From Brevundimonas sp. (lineage in GTDB: Bacteria > Pseudomonadota > Alphaproteobacteria > Caulobacterales > Caulobacteraceae): a DNA stretch of 64,000 nucleotides. The stretch is taken from contig NZ_JAIYCP010000015.1 in the NCBI RefSeq assembly GCF_027487935.1, positions 100,571-164,570 of the forward strand, written 5' to 3'. The notes under the pieces were generated by a model. That model was not told the DNA's origin. It made no database searches and saw only the letters and a list, made by a program, of their open reading frames with translations. Position 1 is the first letter of the stretch, and the number at the start of each line of letters is the position of its first letter. Positions 30,748-38,897 of the stretch are shown in pieces. The position numbers and the translations under genes were made by a program.

Positions 30748-33357
30748 ATGAACCTCGTCGTTGTCGAGAGCCCCGCAAAGGCCAAGACCATCAACAAATA
30801 CCTGGGCCCGGACTTCACCGTCCTGGCGTCCTACGGCCACGTCCGCGACCTGCCGTCGAAGGACGGCTCGGTCCTGCCTGACGATGACTTCGCCATGAGC
30901 TGGGAAGTCGACGCCCGCGCCTCCAAGCGGATGTCGGAGATCGCCGAGGCGGCGAAGAGGGCCGACCGCGTCATCCTCGCGACCGACCCCGACCGCGAGG
31001 GTGAGGCGATCAGCTGGCACGTGCTGGAGATCCTGACGAAGAAGAAGGCGCTCAAGGATACGGCCGTCGAACGGGTCACCTTCAACGCCATCACCAAGTC
31101 CGCTGTGCTGGAGGCCATGGCCAATCCGCGCCAGCTGGATATGGAGCTGGTCGAGGCCTATCTGGCCCGTCGCGCGCTGGACTATCTGGTGGGCTTCACC
31201 CTGTCGCCGGTGCTGTGGCGCAAACTGCCGGGTGCGCGGTCGGCGGGTCGGGTGCAGTCGGTCGCCCTGCGGATCGTCGTCGACCGCGAGATGGAGATCG
31301 AGGCGTTCCGGCCCCAGGAATACTGGTCGGTCGAGGCCGATCTGGCCGCTGACAGCCCGCCCTTCACGACCCGGCTGGTCAAACACGCCGGCAAGCGGGT
31401 GCAGCGGCTGGACATCACCTCCGAGGCCATGGCCAGCGCTGCGCGCGATGCCATCAAGGCCGGCAGTTTCACGATCAGGTCGATCGAGAAGAAGCCGGTC
31501 AAGCGCAGCCCCTCGCCGCCCTTCACCACCTCGACCCTGCAGCAGGAGGCCGCGCGCAAGCTGGGCTTTACCGCCCAGCGCACCATGCAGGCGGCGCAGA
31601 AACTGTATGAAGGCGTCGACGATACCGGCGGCCTGATTACCTACATGCGGACGGACGGCCTGTCGGTCAGCCCGGAGGGCATCGCCCAGGCCCGGGAGGT
31701 CATCGCCGACCGGTTCGGCCCGGCCTATGTTCCGGAACAACCCCGATACTACAAGACCAAGGTCAAGAACGCCCAGGAAGCGCACGAAGCGATCCGGCCG
31801 ACCAATCTGACGCGCCACCCCGACAGCCTGCGGCTCGAGGGCGACCTGTCGCGGCTGTATGAGCTGATCTGGAAACGGATGATCGCCAGCCAGATGGAGT
31901 CCGCCCGGCTGGACCGGACCACGGTCGACGTCGAGACACCGGACGGCCAGACCGGCCTGCGGGCCACCGGCCAGGTCGTGGCCTTCGACGGCTTCATCGC
32001 GGTTTACGAAGAGGGGCGCGACGACAAGCCGAAGGACGGTGCCGATGACGAGGACGACACCACCCGCCTGCCCGCGCTGAAGGAAGGCGCGGTCGCCAAG
32101 GTCGAGGCCATCCGTACCGACCAGCATTTCACCGAACCGCCCCCGCGTTTCTCGGAAGCGACCCTGGTCAAGAAGCTGGAAGAGCTCGGCATCGGCCGGC
32201 CGTCGACCTATGCCTCGATCCTGACCACCCTGCGCGACCGCGAATATGTCCGCATGGACAAGAACCGGTTCATTCCCGAGGACAACGGGCGGCTGGTCAC
32301 GGCCTTCCTCGAACAGTTCTTCACCCGGTGGGTGCAGTATGACTTCACCGCCGCGCTGGAGACCCGGCTTGATGAGGTTTCGGCCGGGGATCTCGACTGG
32401 AAGGTCGTGCTGCGCGACTTCTGGAGCCAGCTGAAGCCGGCGACGGACGCGGTCACCGCGCGGCAGGGCGTCATCGACGAGCTGGACACGGCGATCGGGC
32501 CCTTCCTGTTCCCCGACAAGGGTGACGGGGCGGACGCCCGGCTGTGCCCGCTGTGCAAACAGGGCCGGCTGCATTTGAAGGCCAGCTTCAAGATGAAGTC
32601 GTCCTTCATCGGCTGCTCCAACTATCCGGAGTGCCGCTATACGCGCGGCTTCGGGGCCGCGACGGGCGTCGAGGACGGCGGCGATCGTGACCTGGGCGTC
32701 GATCCCGTGACCGGCGCGCCGGTGGCGCTGAAGATCGGCCGGTTCGGCCCCTATGTGGAAACGACAGTGGCCGGCGAGGAGAAGCCGAAGCGGTCCTCCC
32801 TGCCCAAGGGCTGGTCGCCGGCGACGCTGGTGCTGGAACAGGCCCTACGTCTGCTGGCCCTGCCGCGCGAGGTCGGCATCCATCCGGAAGACGGCAAGCC
32901 GATCTCGGCAGGTCTCGGTCGCTATGGACCCTTCGTGCTGCACGCCGGGACCTATGCCAATGTCGCTGACATCGATGAGGTTTTCGACATCGGCCTGAAC
33001 CGAGCCGTTGTGATCCTCGCCGAGAAACGGGCAGGCAAGTTCGCGGGCCGGGGCGCGGCGACCGCGCCGCTGAAGGACCTCGGTGCCCACCCGGAATCGG
33101 GCGAGCCGGTGCATGTCATGGCCGGCCGGTTCGGCCCCTATGTGAAGTCCGGCAAGATCAACGCCACCTTGCCCAAGGGGACTGCGCCCGAGGACATGAC
33201 GATGGAGATCGCCCTGCCGCTTCTGGCCGCACGTGCCGCGGCCGCGCCGGCCAAGGGCAAGAAGGCCCCCGCGGCGAAGAAGGCCGCTCCGAAGGCGGCG
33301 GCGAAGAAGCCTGCAGCGAAGAAAAAGGCTCCGGCGAAGAAGCCGGCCAAAACCTAG
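30748..33357 (+). CDS. topA: DNA topoisomerase I
   Basis: An 869-residue type IA topoisomerase that relaxes negative supercoils. The Toprim domain (about 1-115) includes VVESPAKAKTIN, ASYGHVRDLPSKD and DPDREGEAISWH. The catalytic Tyr is Tyr299 in TYMRTDGLS. One zinc-finger module is seen (LCPLCKQGRL, IGCSNYPECRYTRGF), then further C-terminal repeats with the GRFGPYV motif. The last 40 or so residues form a Lys/Ala/Pro-rich tail (KKAPAAKKAAPKAAAKKPAA and on) like histone H1. A possible TTGACA -35 box lies at 30680, but the -10 is weak. The 3' end overlaps the convergent J-domain gene by 4 bp. Confidence 0.97.
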   Translation: MNLVVVESPAKAKTINKYLGPDFTVLASYGHVRDLPSKDGSVLPDDDFAMSWEVDARASKRMSEIAEAAKRADRVILATDPDREGEAISWHVLEILTKKKALKDTAVERVTFNAITKSAVLEAMANPRQLDMELVEAYLARRALDYLVGFTLSPVLWRKLPGARSAGRVQSVALRIVVDREMEIEAFRPQEYWSVEADLAADSPPFTTRLVKHAGKRVQRLDITSEAMASAARDAIKAGSFTIRSIEKKPVKRSPSPPFTTSTLQQEAARKLGFTAQRTMQAAQKLYEGVDDTGGLITYMRTDGLSVSPEGIAQAREVIADRFGPAYVPEQPRYYKTKVKNAQEAHEAIRPTNLTRHPDSLRLEGDLSRLYELIWKRMIASQMESARLDRTTVDVETPDGQTGLRATGQVVAFDGFIAVYEEGRDDKPKDGADDEDDTTRLPALKEGAVAKVEAIRTDQHFTEPPPRFSEATLVKKLEELGIGRPSTYASILTTLRDREYVRMDKNRFIPEDNGRLVTAFLEQFFTRWVQYDFTAALETRLDEVSAGDLDWKVVLRDFWSQLKPATDAVTARQGVIDELDTAIGPFLFPDKGDGADARLCPLCKQGRLHLKASFKMKSSFIGCSNYPECRYTRGFGAATGVEDGGDRDLGVDPVTGAPVALKIGRFGPYVETTVAGEEKPKRSSLPKGWSPATLVLEQALRLLALPREVGIHPEDGKPISAGLGRYGPFVLHAGTYANVADIDEVFDIGLNRAVVILAEKRAGKFAGRGAATAPLKDLGAHPESGEPVHVMAGRFGPYVKSGKINATLPKGTAPEDMTMEIALPLLAARAAAAPAKGKKAPAAKKAAPKAAAKKPAAKKKAPAKKPAKT

Positions 33358-33773
33358 GGCTTCAACAGCCGGTCGCGCGCCGCATTGAGCCGGGACGCCA
33401 GGCCTTCCGTGCCCCCCTGGTCGGGGTGCGCGCGGGCCATCAGACGCTTCCAGGCGGCGTTGATCTCCTGGGGCGTCGCCTCGGCCGTGACGCCGAGGAG
33501 GGCGCGGGCTTCGGCCGGGCTCATCGCCTCGGACCGGGGGGCCGGCGCACGTTGACGTGAGGACAGGGTCAGCCAGACCCCGGCTCCGGCCAGGGCCACG
33601 GCCGGGAGCCAGGCACCGCGGGCGGCGAGCAGCACCGCTCCGGCGATCATGACAGCGCTGAACAGTGTCGCGGTGACGCGCCAGTGGCCCTGACCCCGTC
33701 GCTCGCCCTGGCGGCCCAGCCGAACCAGTGCCCAGACTGCGATCGCGGCAAGGGCCAGCCAGATAAGGGTCAA
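33354..33773 (-). CDS. Membrane-anchored J-domain protein
   Basis: A 139-residue protein with hydrophobic segments at about 2-18 (LIWLALAAIAVWALVRLG) and 36-70, followed by a C-terminal J domain (about 88-139). The J domain has the HPD motif in LMARAHPDQGG and the end LNAARDRLL. J domains stimulate Hsp70 ATPase; an N-terminally anchored protein with a terminal J domain resembles DjlA or Tim14-like proteins. The likely start is TTG 33773, 4 bp after the mipZ stop, with GAGG just upstream; ATG-initiated frames further upstream lie inside mipZ. Coupling to mipZ is inferred. Confidence 0.82.
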   Translation of the reverse strand: MTLIWLALAAIAVWALVRLGRQGERRGQGHWRVTATLFSAVMIAGAVLLAARGAWLPAVALAGAGVWLTLSSRQRAPAPRSEAMSPAEARALLGVTAEATPQEINAAWKRLMARAHPDQGGTEGLASRLNAARDRLLKP

Positions 33774-33777
33774 GACC

Positions 33778-34617
33778 TCATGCCGCCGCGTCCAGCGGGG
33801 CGTCCAGCGCGCTGCCGTCCAGCCCGAGGGCCAGCATGAGACTGCGCATCTCCTGCCGCGCCGCGACATGGGCGAGGGAGACGGCGACCGGCCGGACCTC
33901 ATTGGACAGGTCGGCCACGGTCAGGCCGAACGGGAAGAGCTCGCGGTAGATGACCCGGTCGCGCAGGCCGGGCCCGATGCGGAAGCCGACCCGGCGCGAC
34001 AGCTTCTCCATCCGGTCCTCAAGCCGCTGGCGGTTGCGGGCAGCGGCAACGGCCATACGGTTGACCACGACGATCCAGTCGATGCTGGCCTGACGGCCCT
34101 CGGTGATCGCCCGGTGCTTGCGGGCCTCCCAGACACTCTCGGAATAGATCGAGGGCTTGAGCAGGTCGAGCGTGACCGGATCGATCTGACCCAGCAGGTC
34201 GAAATCGACAAAGCTGTCGTTCATCGGCGTCACGATCTGGTCGGCCAGGCCATGGGCGGTGCGCGACAGAAGGGTGTCGCCGCCGGGCGTGTCGATCAGG
34301 ATGACATCCGCCTCGGTCCGGGCCTGGGCGAACGCCGTCTGGAAGCGGGCCAGCTGATCCTGCTCGTCGGCCCGGGCCAAGGCCTTGCCGTCGCCCATGT
34401 CGGGCTCGACCGGCATCGGCAGGACCTGATGGTTGCCGGTCATCCAGGCCGCCCGATTGGCAAAGAACCGGGACATCGAGCGTTGCCGCAGGTCCAGATC
34501 AATGATCGCCACACGCCGGCCGGCGTGGAGCAGGCCGCAGACGATGTGGATGGCGAGGGTGGATTTGCCCGCCCCGCCCTTTTCGTTGCCGACGACGATG
34601 ACCGCAGGGTCAGCCAT
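33778..34617 (-). CDS. mipZ: Division-site positioning ATPase MipZ
   Basis: A 279-residue ParA/MinD-type ATPase. The deviant Walker A motif GNEKGGAGKST (residues 10-20, Lys13 and Lys18) and IIDLDLRQRSMSRFF are characteristic. The switch II region DVILIDTPGGDT is also seen. In Caulobacter, MipZ forms a bipolar gradient by interacting with ParB and inhibits FtsZ polymerisation near the poles. It is restricted mainly to alphaproteobacteria. Its presence supports the taxonomic reading of the window. Confidence 0.95.
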   Translation of the reverse strand: MADPAVIVVGNEKGGAGKSTLAIHIVCGLLHAGRRVAIIDLDLRQRSMSRFFANRAAWMTGNHQVLPMPVEPDMGDGKALARADEQDQLARFQTAFAQARTEADVILIDTPGGDTLLSRTAHGLADQIVTPMNDSFVDFDLLGQIDPVTLDLLKPSIYSESVWEARKHRAITEGRQASIDWIVVVNRMAVAAARNRQRLEDRMEKLSRRVGFRIGPGLRDRVIYRELFPFGLTVADLSNEVRPVAVSLAHVAARQEMRSLMLALGLDGSALDAPLDAAA

Positions 34618-34734
34618 GGATGTTCTCGCCCCTCAGACGACCGACGACTCAGACGCGCGGCATCAGTCGGGCAGAATCGCGTCCATGGCGGCGGACGTCA
34701 ACGGAAGGATGGACGAGGCCTGTGGATGCGTCGA

Positions 34735-35385
34735 TCAGAGGAGGCGATTGCACCACGGGTCATCAACCCGGGCAGCGGCGCAGACAGCGGCGGCTCCGGC
34801 GGCGGGAGCGGCCACCTTGAGCCGTACCAGGCGGCGTCCACCGAGCTCGACGCTCTCATAGACCGGTGACAGGCCGTCCAGCGCCCGGGCAGCCTCGCCG
34901 GACTTCAGGCGGGACCAGGCCGAGCGGGCGGCAGCTTCACTTGAGTATGCCCCGAGCTGGACAAGACCCCGATCGGGCCGTTGGGCGGGCGGGCGAGCCC
35001 TCGCGATGGCCGGTCGCAGGCCGGCGTCCGACGAAGCGGCATCGATCCTGGCCGAGACCTGGCGCACTGCAGCGTCCGCCACGATGGGCGCGGCGGCCGC
35101 AACCACTCGCGGAGCCGTCTGTTCGACGGCCCCTTCCAGACCCTCGCGGGCATCCCAGAGGGCGTGGGGGTCCATGACCTCGACACGAAGGGCCGGGCGC
35201 AATCCGGCACCGGCGGCAGTCCGTTGCGGGGCCGTCGCAGTGCGGCCGCCCTCGACGTCGATGGCGGCCACGGTGTTGGCCAGGTTCTCGAAACGGTGTG
35301 GATCGCTGTCGACCATGCCACAGGCATTCAGGCCGAGGGCCGCGGCGAGCACCGCGACTGGACGAGTGATGAGGCTGGGCTTCAT
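34735..35385 (-). CDS. SPOR-domain lipoprotein
   Basis: A 216-residue lipoprotein. The ATG at 35385 (MKPSLITRPVAVLAAALG) gives lipobox LNAC with Cys22; a start 11 codons upstream is less likely. A long Ala/Arg/Val-rich region (about 45-145) leads to a C-terminal SPOR-like domain (about 145-205, LVQLGAYSSEAAARSAWSRL, VRLKVAAP), which in other proteins binds glycan strands lacking stem peptides at division sites. It is divergent from panC and lies about 120 bp upstream of mipZ, so a division-related role is possible but not shown. Confidence 0.8.
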   Translation of the reverse strand: MKPSLITRPVAVLAAALGLNACGMVDSDPHRFENLANTVAAIDVEGGRTATAPQRTAAGAGLRPALRVEVMDPHALWDAREGLEGAVEQTAPRVVAAAAPIVADAAVRQVSARIDAASSDAGLRPAIARARPPAQRPDRGLVQLGAYSSEAAARSAWSRLKSGEAARALDGLSPVYESVELGGRRLVRLKVAAPAAGAAAVCAAARVDDPWCNRLL

Positions 35386-35460
35386 AAGCCGATACTGGCA
35401 CGGCAAGTTCTGCCGCACGGTTCACAATCAGGCTTAAGCCAAAGGGTTAATCCGTTCATC

Positions 35461-36333
35461 ATGACCGAGACTGGCGTCCTTCCGGTGGTCCGCAGCATCG
35501 CGGCATTGCGCGAGGCACTGACCGTTTGGCGACGGCAGGGACTCACCGTCGGTTTTGTACCGACCATGGGTGCCCTGCACGCAGGTCATCTGACGCTGGT
35601 ACGGGAGGCCGGACAGCGCGCGGACAGGGTCGTCGCCAGTATCTTCGTCAACCCGACCCAGTTCGCCGCCCATGAGGACCTTGGAACCTATCCGAGGCAG
35701 GAGGCACGGGACGCGGAGCTTCTGGCCGGGGCGGGTTGTGATCTGCTGTTCGCGCCGTCAGTGGAAGAAATGTATCCGGCCGGGGCGACCACCACCATCA
35801 ACGTCGGGGGGCCGGCCGAGGGACTGGAAGGTGCCTTCCGGCCACAAATGTTCGGCGGCGTGGCCCTGGTGGTCACCAAGCTGCTGAACCAGGTCCAGGC
35901 GGATGTGGCCGTGTTCGGCGAGAAGGACTGGCAGCAGTTGATGGTCGTGCGACGGCTGGTCCGCGATCTGGATATTCCCACCGTCATCGTCGGCTCTCCG
36001 ACCATGCGGGACGACCACGGCCTGGCCCTGTCGTCGCGCAATGCCTATCTGGGAGAGGCCGAACTTGCAGTCGCCCGGCGACTGAACGGGGTGTTGGCGG
36101 AGGCCGCGGACCAGGCGGCCGCCCGGCGCCCCCTCGCCGCGGTTGAGCGCGACGCGCATGCCGCCCTGCTCAAGGCCGGGTTCGAGCGCATCGACTATGT
36201 GGCGATCCGGCGCACGGACGATCTCGGGGCCTTCCGGAACGGCGTTGTGGATGCGCCGGCCCGGATTCTGGCCGCCGCCTGGCTGGGGCGGACCCGTTTG
36301 ATCGACAATATGGCCGTAGCCGCCCCGGCCTGA
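35461..36333 (+). CDS. panC: Pantothenate synthetase
   Basis: A 290-residue enzyme that joins pantoate and beta-alanine with ATP use. The HIGH-like motif is PTMGALHAGHLTL, followed by SIFVNPTQF, FGEKDWQQL and the KMSKS-like ALSSRNAYL. The start at ATG 35461 fits the family; the open frame extending upstream is antisense to the SPOR gene. No strong ribosome site is seen. Upstream lies TTAAGCCAAAGGGTTAA (35433-35449), two TTAA half-sites 9 bases apart, which is near but not equal to the CtrA consensus spacing of 7. Confidence 0.95.
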   Translation: MTETGVLPVVRSIAALREALTVWRRQGLTVGFVPTMGALHAGHLTLVREAGQRADRVVASIFVNPTQFAAHEDLGTYPRQEARDAELLAGAGCDLLFAPSVEEMYPAGATTTINVGGPAEGLEGAFRPQMFGGVALVVTKLLNQVQADVAVFGEKDWQQLMVVRRLVRDLDIPTVIVGSPTMRDDHGLALSSRNAYLGEAELAVARRLNGVLAEAADQAAARRPLAAVERDAHAALLKAGFERIDYVAIRRTDDLGAFRNGVVDAPARILAAAWLGRTRLIDNMAVAAPA

Positions 36334-36339
36334 TCCGGC

Positions 36340-38037
36340 TCAGGCCAGTTTCAGATCCATGTCTCCGCCGATCCATTCGATCCGCGACCGGCGACGGGCC
36401 TCGGCCGAGGCGGTCGCATTTCCGAGGGCGGCTTCGGCCTCGGCCAGCACGAAATAGCTGTAGGGGTCGTTGGGCCAGTCCTCGATCAGCTCCAGCACCT
36501 TGGCACGGGCACCGGCAGCGTCGCCCTTCATCAGCAGGGCCGCGGCGAGGCTGCGACGGGTCGGGTACCAGATGATGGGCGGGTCGCCGCCCTCCTCGCC
36601 CTGCCCCTGAATCGCCGCTGCACGGGTGAAGGCCGTGACAGCCGCATCGGCGTCGCCCGCGATCATCGCCGCACGGCCTTCAAGCACGCGCTGGGACAGT
36701 TCGGTGAAGTCGCGCCGCTCGGCCGCCATCGGTCCCGAGGCGAAGAACGGGTTTGCGCGCACGGCCTTGATCGCCTCGGCCTCGGCCCGCACGGCCGCAG
36801 CATCACCGGCCCGTGCCGCCGCCTCGCCGCGCGCATAGTGCCAGCTGACAACCAACATCGGATGGGTCGCGGCGGGTTCGGGCAGAGACGCGACCTGCTC
36901 AGCCGAACCAAACCGCCCGTAGTTGGCATAGGCATTGTTGGCGACCATCTGCCGCCACATGTTGTCGGCCGGAATGTCGGGGTAGGTGGCGAGGAACCAC
37001 TCTGCGAGCTTCAGCCCCTCCTCGGCCCCGCCGGCCATCAGGGCCCCGCCCATGCCGAAATGGATGTTGTGGCCGTGCAGCGGCATGCCGGGCACCCCGC
37101 CGGGGGGCCGCGCGAGCCGGTCGTAGGCCCGGTCCAGCGCTACAGCATTGACGTTGGACATCATGGCGTCCCGATAGCGGCCGACCCGATAGAAGGTGTG
37201 CGACGGCATATGCACCAGATGGCTGGCCCCGGGTGCCAGCCGGGCCAGACGCTCCCCATAGGGAATGGCCTTGTGCGGATCGTCCGACCATTCGGTCAGG
37301 TGAATGTAGAGGTGGATGGCACCGGGATCGTCCGGCGATGTCGCCAGCGCTTGTTCGAGAAGACCCATGGCCCGGGTGATGCCGGGGTCCTTGGCCTTGC
37401 CGTCTTCATCCCACCATTCGTCGGCCTTGAGCATCCAGGCGTCAGCCGTGATGGCCGCGACCGTGATATCCGCCGGATGGCTGCGGGCGATCCGGTCCAT
37501 GGCCTGGGCAAAGCGACGGCTGCGGGAGTCCCTGACCCCGCCGTAGCGCTGGACCAGGGCGTCGATCATCTGACGCTGCATCGGTGTGGCGCGCCGCGCC
37601 AGTCGACGGGCGTCGCGCGCGGCCCTCAGGGCGGCGGCCTGGCTGTCGTCGTCGTTGCCCCCGCCGTTCAGATTGGGGCCAAGGGCCCAGGCCTCGCCCC
37701 AGGCGCACATGCCACAGCCCGGGTCCAGCAGCCGCGCCTTGCGGAAGGCCCGGACCGACTCCTTGTGCTCAAAGGCCCAGCGCAGCCGGACGCCGTGATT
37801 GAACCAGGCCTGGGCTTCAGGAACGGCCGTATCGACCGCAAAGCCTCCGGTTCCGAAGCCGTCGACCATGACCATGTCGGCGACCGGCGTCCCCGTATTG
37901 GCCGAAACGGCGGGGCCACAGACCTGGGGCCGCTCGATCCGGTCAAGCATGGCCCGTTCGGCGGTCGCGTCAGCAACAGCGGCGGGGCCGATGAGCGAAA
38001 CCGTCAGGGCGACGCCGGCCAGCAGGATTGAGCGCAT
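36340..38037 (-). CDS. Secreted tetratricopeptide-repeat protein
   Basis: A 565-residue protein with a signal peptide (start ATG 38037, MRSILLAGVALTVSLIGPAA, cleavage near AVAD). It has helical repeats typical of TPR proteins (AQAWFNHGVRLRWAFEHKES near 70-95, others near 230-260 and 430-530). Notable conserved-looking motifs include a Cys pair in DPGCGMCAWGEAWALGPN, HLYIHLTEWSDDP, and HLVHMPSHTFYRVGRY with several His. These could bind metal, but that is a guess. Similar proteins are annotated only as TPR proteins. It converges with panC, 6 bp apart. Confidence 0.8.
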   Translation of the reverse strand: MRSILLAGVALTVSLIGPAAVADATAERAMLDRIERPQVCGPAVSANTGTPVADMVMVDGFGTGGFAVDTAVPEAQAWFNHGVRLRWAFEHKESVRAFRKARLLDPGCGMCAWGEAWALGPNLNGGGNDDDSQAAALRAARDARRLARRATPMQRQMIDALVQRYGGVRDSRSRRFAQAMDRIARSHPADITVAAITADAWMLKADEWWDEDGKAKDPGITRAMGLLEQALATSPDDPGAIHLYIHLTEWSDDPHKAIPYGERLARLAPGASHLVHMPSHTFYRVGRYRDAMMSNVNAVALDRAYDRLARPPGGVPGMPLHGHNIHFGMGGALMAGGAEEGLKLAEWFLATYPDIPADNMWRQMVANNAYANYGRFGSAEQVASLPEPAATHPMLVVSWHYARGEAAARAGDAAAVRAEAEAIKAVRANPFFASGPMAAERRDFTELSQRVLEGRAAMIAGDADAAVTAFTRAAAIQGQGEEGGDPPIIWYPTRRSLAAALLMKGDAAGARAKVLELIEDWPNDPYSYFVLAEAEAALGNATASAEARRRSRIEWIGGDMDLKLA

Positions 38038-38102
38038 GATCGGGGCCTCCCCTGCCCTCGCGGCCACCTTGGCCTGAAAGGGCGCGATCGCCAAGATCGG
38101 TC

Positions 38103-38432
38103 TCAGCCGCAGCGGACCTGCTCAACGAGGCCGCTCTGATCATTGAAGAAGATGTTCAGGCGACCGGGTACGAAATCCTGTGTGATCGGACAGGTCGTAC
38201 AGGTGACGCGCCGGTTCACAACATTCACTGGCACCGGGATCTGCGTCCTCGGTTTTCCGACCAGCCATTGCAGCTCACCCGCCCGGCATATGTCGACTGT
38301 CGGGCCCGGCGGGCTCGACCGGGCCGGCGGCTCGACCCGGACCTCCTCGATGGTCTGCGGAGCCGGCACGTCCGGAGCCGGCGTCGAGCAGGCCGCCAGC
38401 GCCAGCAAGGCGATCAGGCCGCCTTTTCCCAG
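38103..38432 (-). CDS. I78-family peptidase inhibitor-like lipoprotein
   Basis: A C-terminal domain of about 65 residues matches the I78 inhibitor pattern: CRAGELQWLVGKP, then RVTCTTCPITQDFVPGRLNI and the end DQSGLVEQVRCG. An N-terminal hydrophobic segment ends in lipobox LAAC. The start is uncertain: no ATG, GTG or TTG gives a normal signal peptide. CTG 38432 after GGAAGG gives a 15-residue signal, while the ATG at 38552 would give a long arginine-rich extension. The 5' end overlaps the end of holC by about 19 bp. Family members inhibit serine proteases; the target is unknown. Confidence 0.68.
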   Translation of the reverse strand: MGKGGLIALLALAACSTPAPDVPAPQTIEEVRVEPPARSSPPGPTVDICRAGELQWLVGKPRTQIPVPVNVVNRRVTCTTCPITQDFVPGRLNIFFNDQSGLVEQVRCG

Positions 38433-38875
38433 CGTCCTTCCGGCGACTGTTTCCAGTAGGCCAGCGCCGCACCCGCCTCTTTCAGGGTCTTCCACCGAAC
38501 CCGCGCACCCGCCAGCGCGGCCTCGTCCCGTCCGTCGAAGATGATGAAGCATCGCTCCATGCCTTTCATGTCGCCAAGGTCTGAGCCGTCCACAATGAAC
38601 AGGGCCTGAGCCGCGTTCGGGTTCTCCAGCCCTTCGGTCAGGAGGATCGGCTGTCTTGCCGCCTCGGGGCCTGAGTCCCGGCCGTGGGCCAGGAAGCTGT
38701 CATCGCGATACGTCCACAGCCGTTCATCGATATCGCCGAGCAAACCGGGATCGGCGGCCCGCACAAGCGCCCGCCAACCCCGCTCGCGCGTCTTTTCCAT
38801 CAGGCCGGGCAGCACCTGTTCGAGGGTCGACCGCTCGAGGTGGTAGAACCAGATTTCGGGACTGACGTCAGACAC
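38414..38875 (-). CDS. holC: DNA polymerase III chi subunit
   Basis: A 153-residue protein. The GTG at 38875 follows GGAAGGTGGAG and yields VSDVSPEIWFYHLERSTLEQ, the normal family start; the longer frame from 39034 lies inside pepA. Blocks: LMEKTRERGWRALVRA, DERLWTYRDDSFLAHG, LLTEGLENPNAAQALFIVDG and RWKTLKEAGAALAYWKQ. Chi links the clamp loader to single-strand binding protein. It follows pepA by 22 bp, the usual pepA-holC pair. Confidence 0.93.
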   Translation of the reverse strand: MSDVSPEIWFYHLERSTLEQVLPGLMEKTRERGWRALVRAADPGLLGDIDERLWTYRDDSFLAHGRDSGPEAARQPILLTEGLENPNAAQALFIVDGSDLGDMKGMERCFIIFDGRDEAALAGARVRWKTLKEAGAALAYWKQSPEGRWEKAA

Positions 38876-38897
38876 CCGGCTCCACCTTCCCAGAGAC

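Noticed and set aside
35433..35449. CtrA binding site upstream of panC
   Set aside because: The two TTAA half-sites are spaced by 9 bases rather than the consensus 7.
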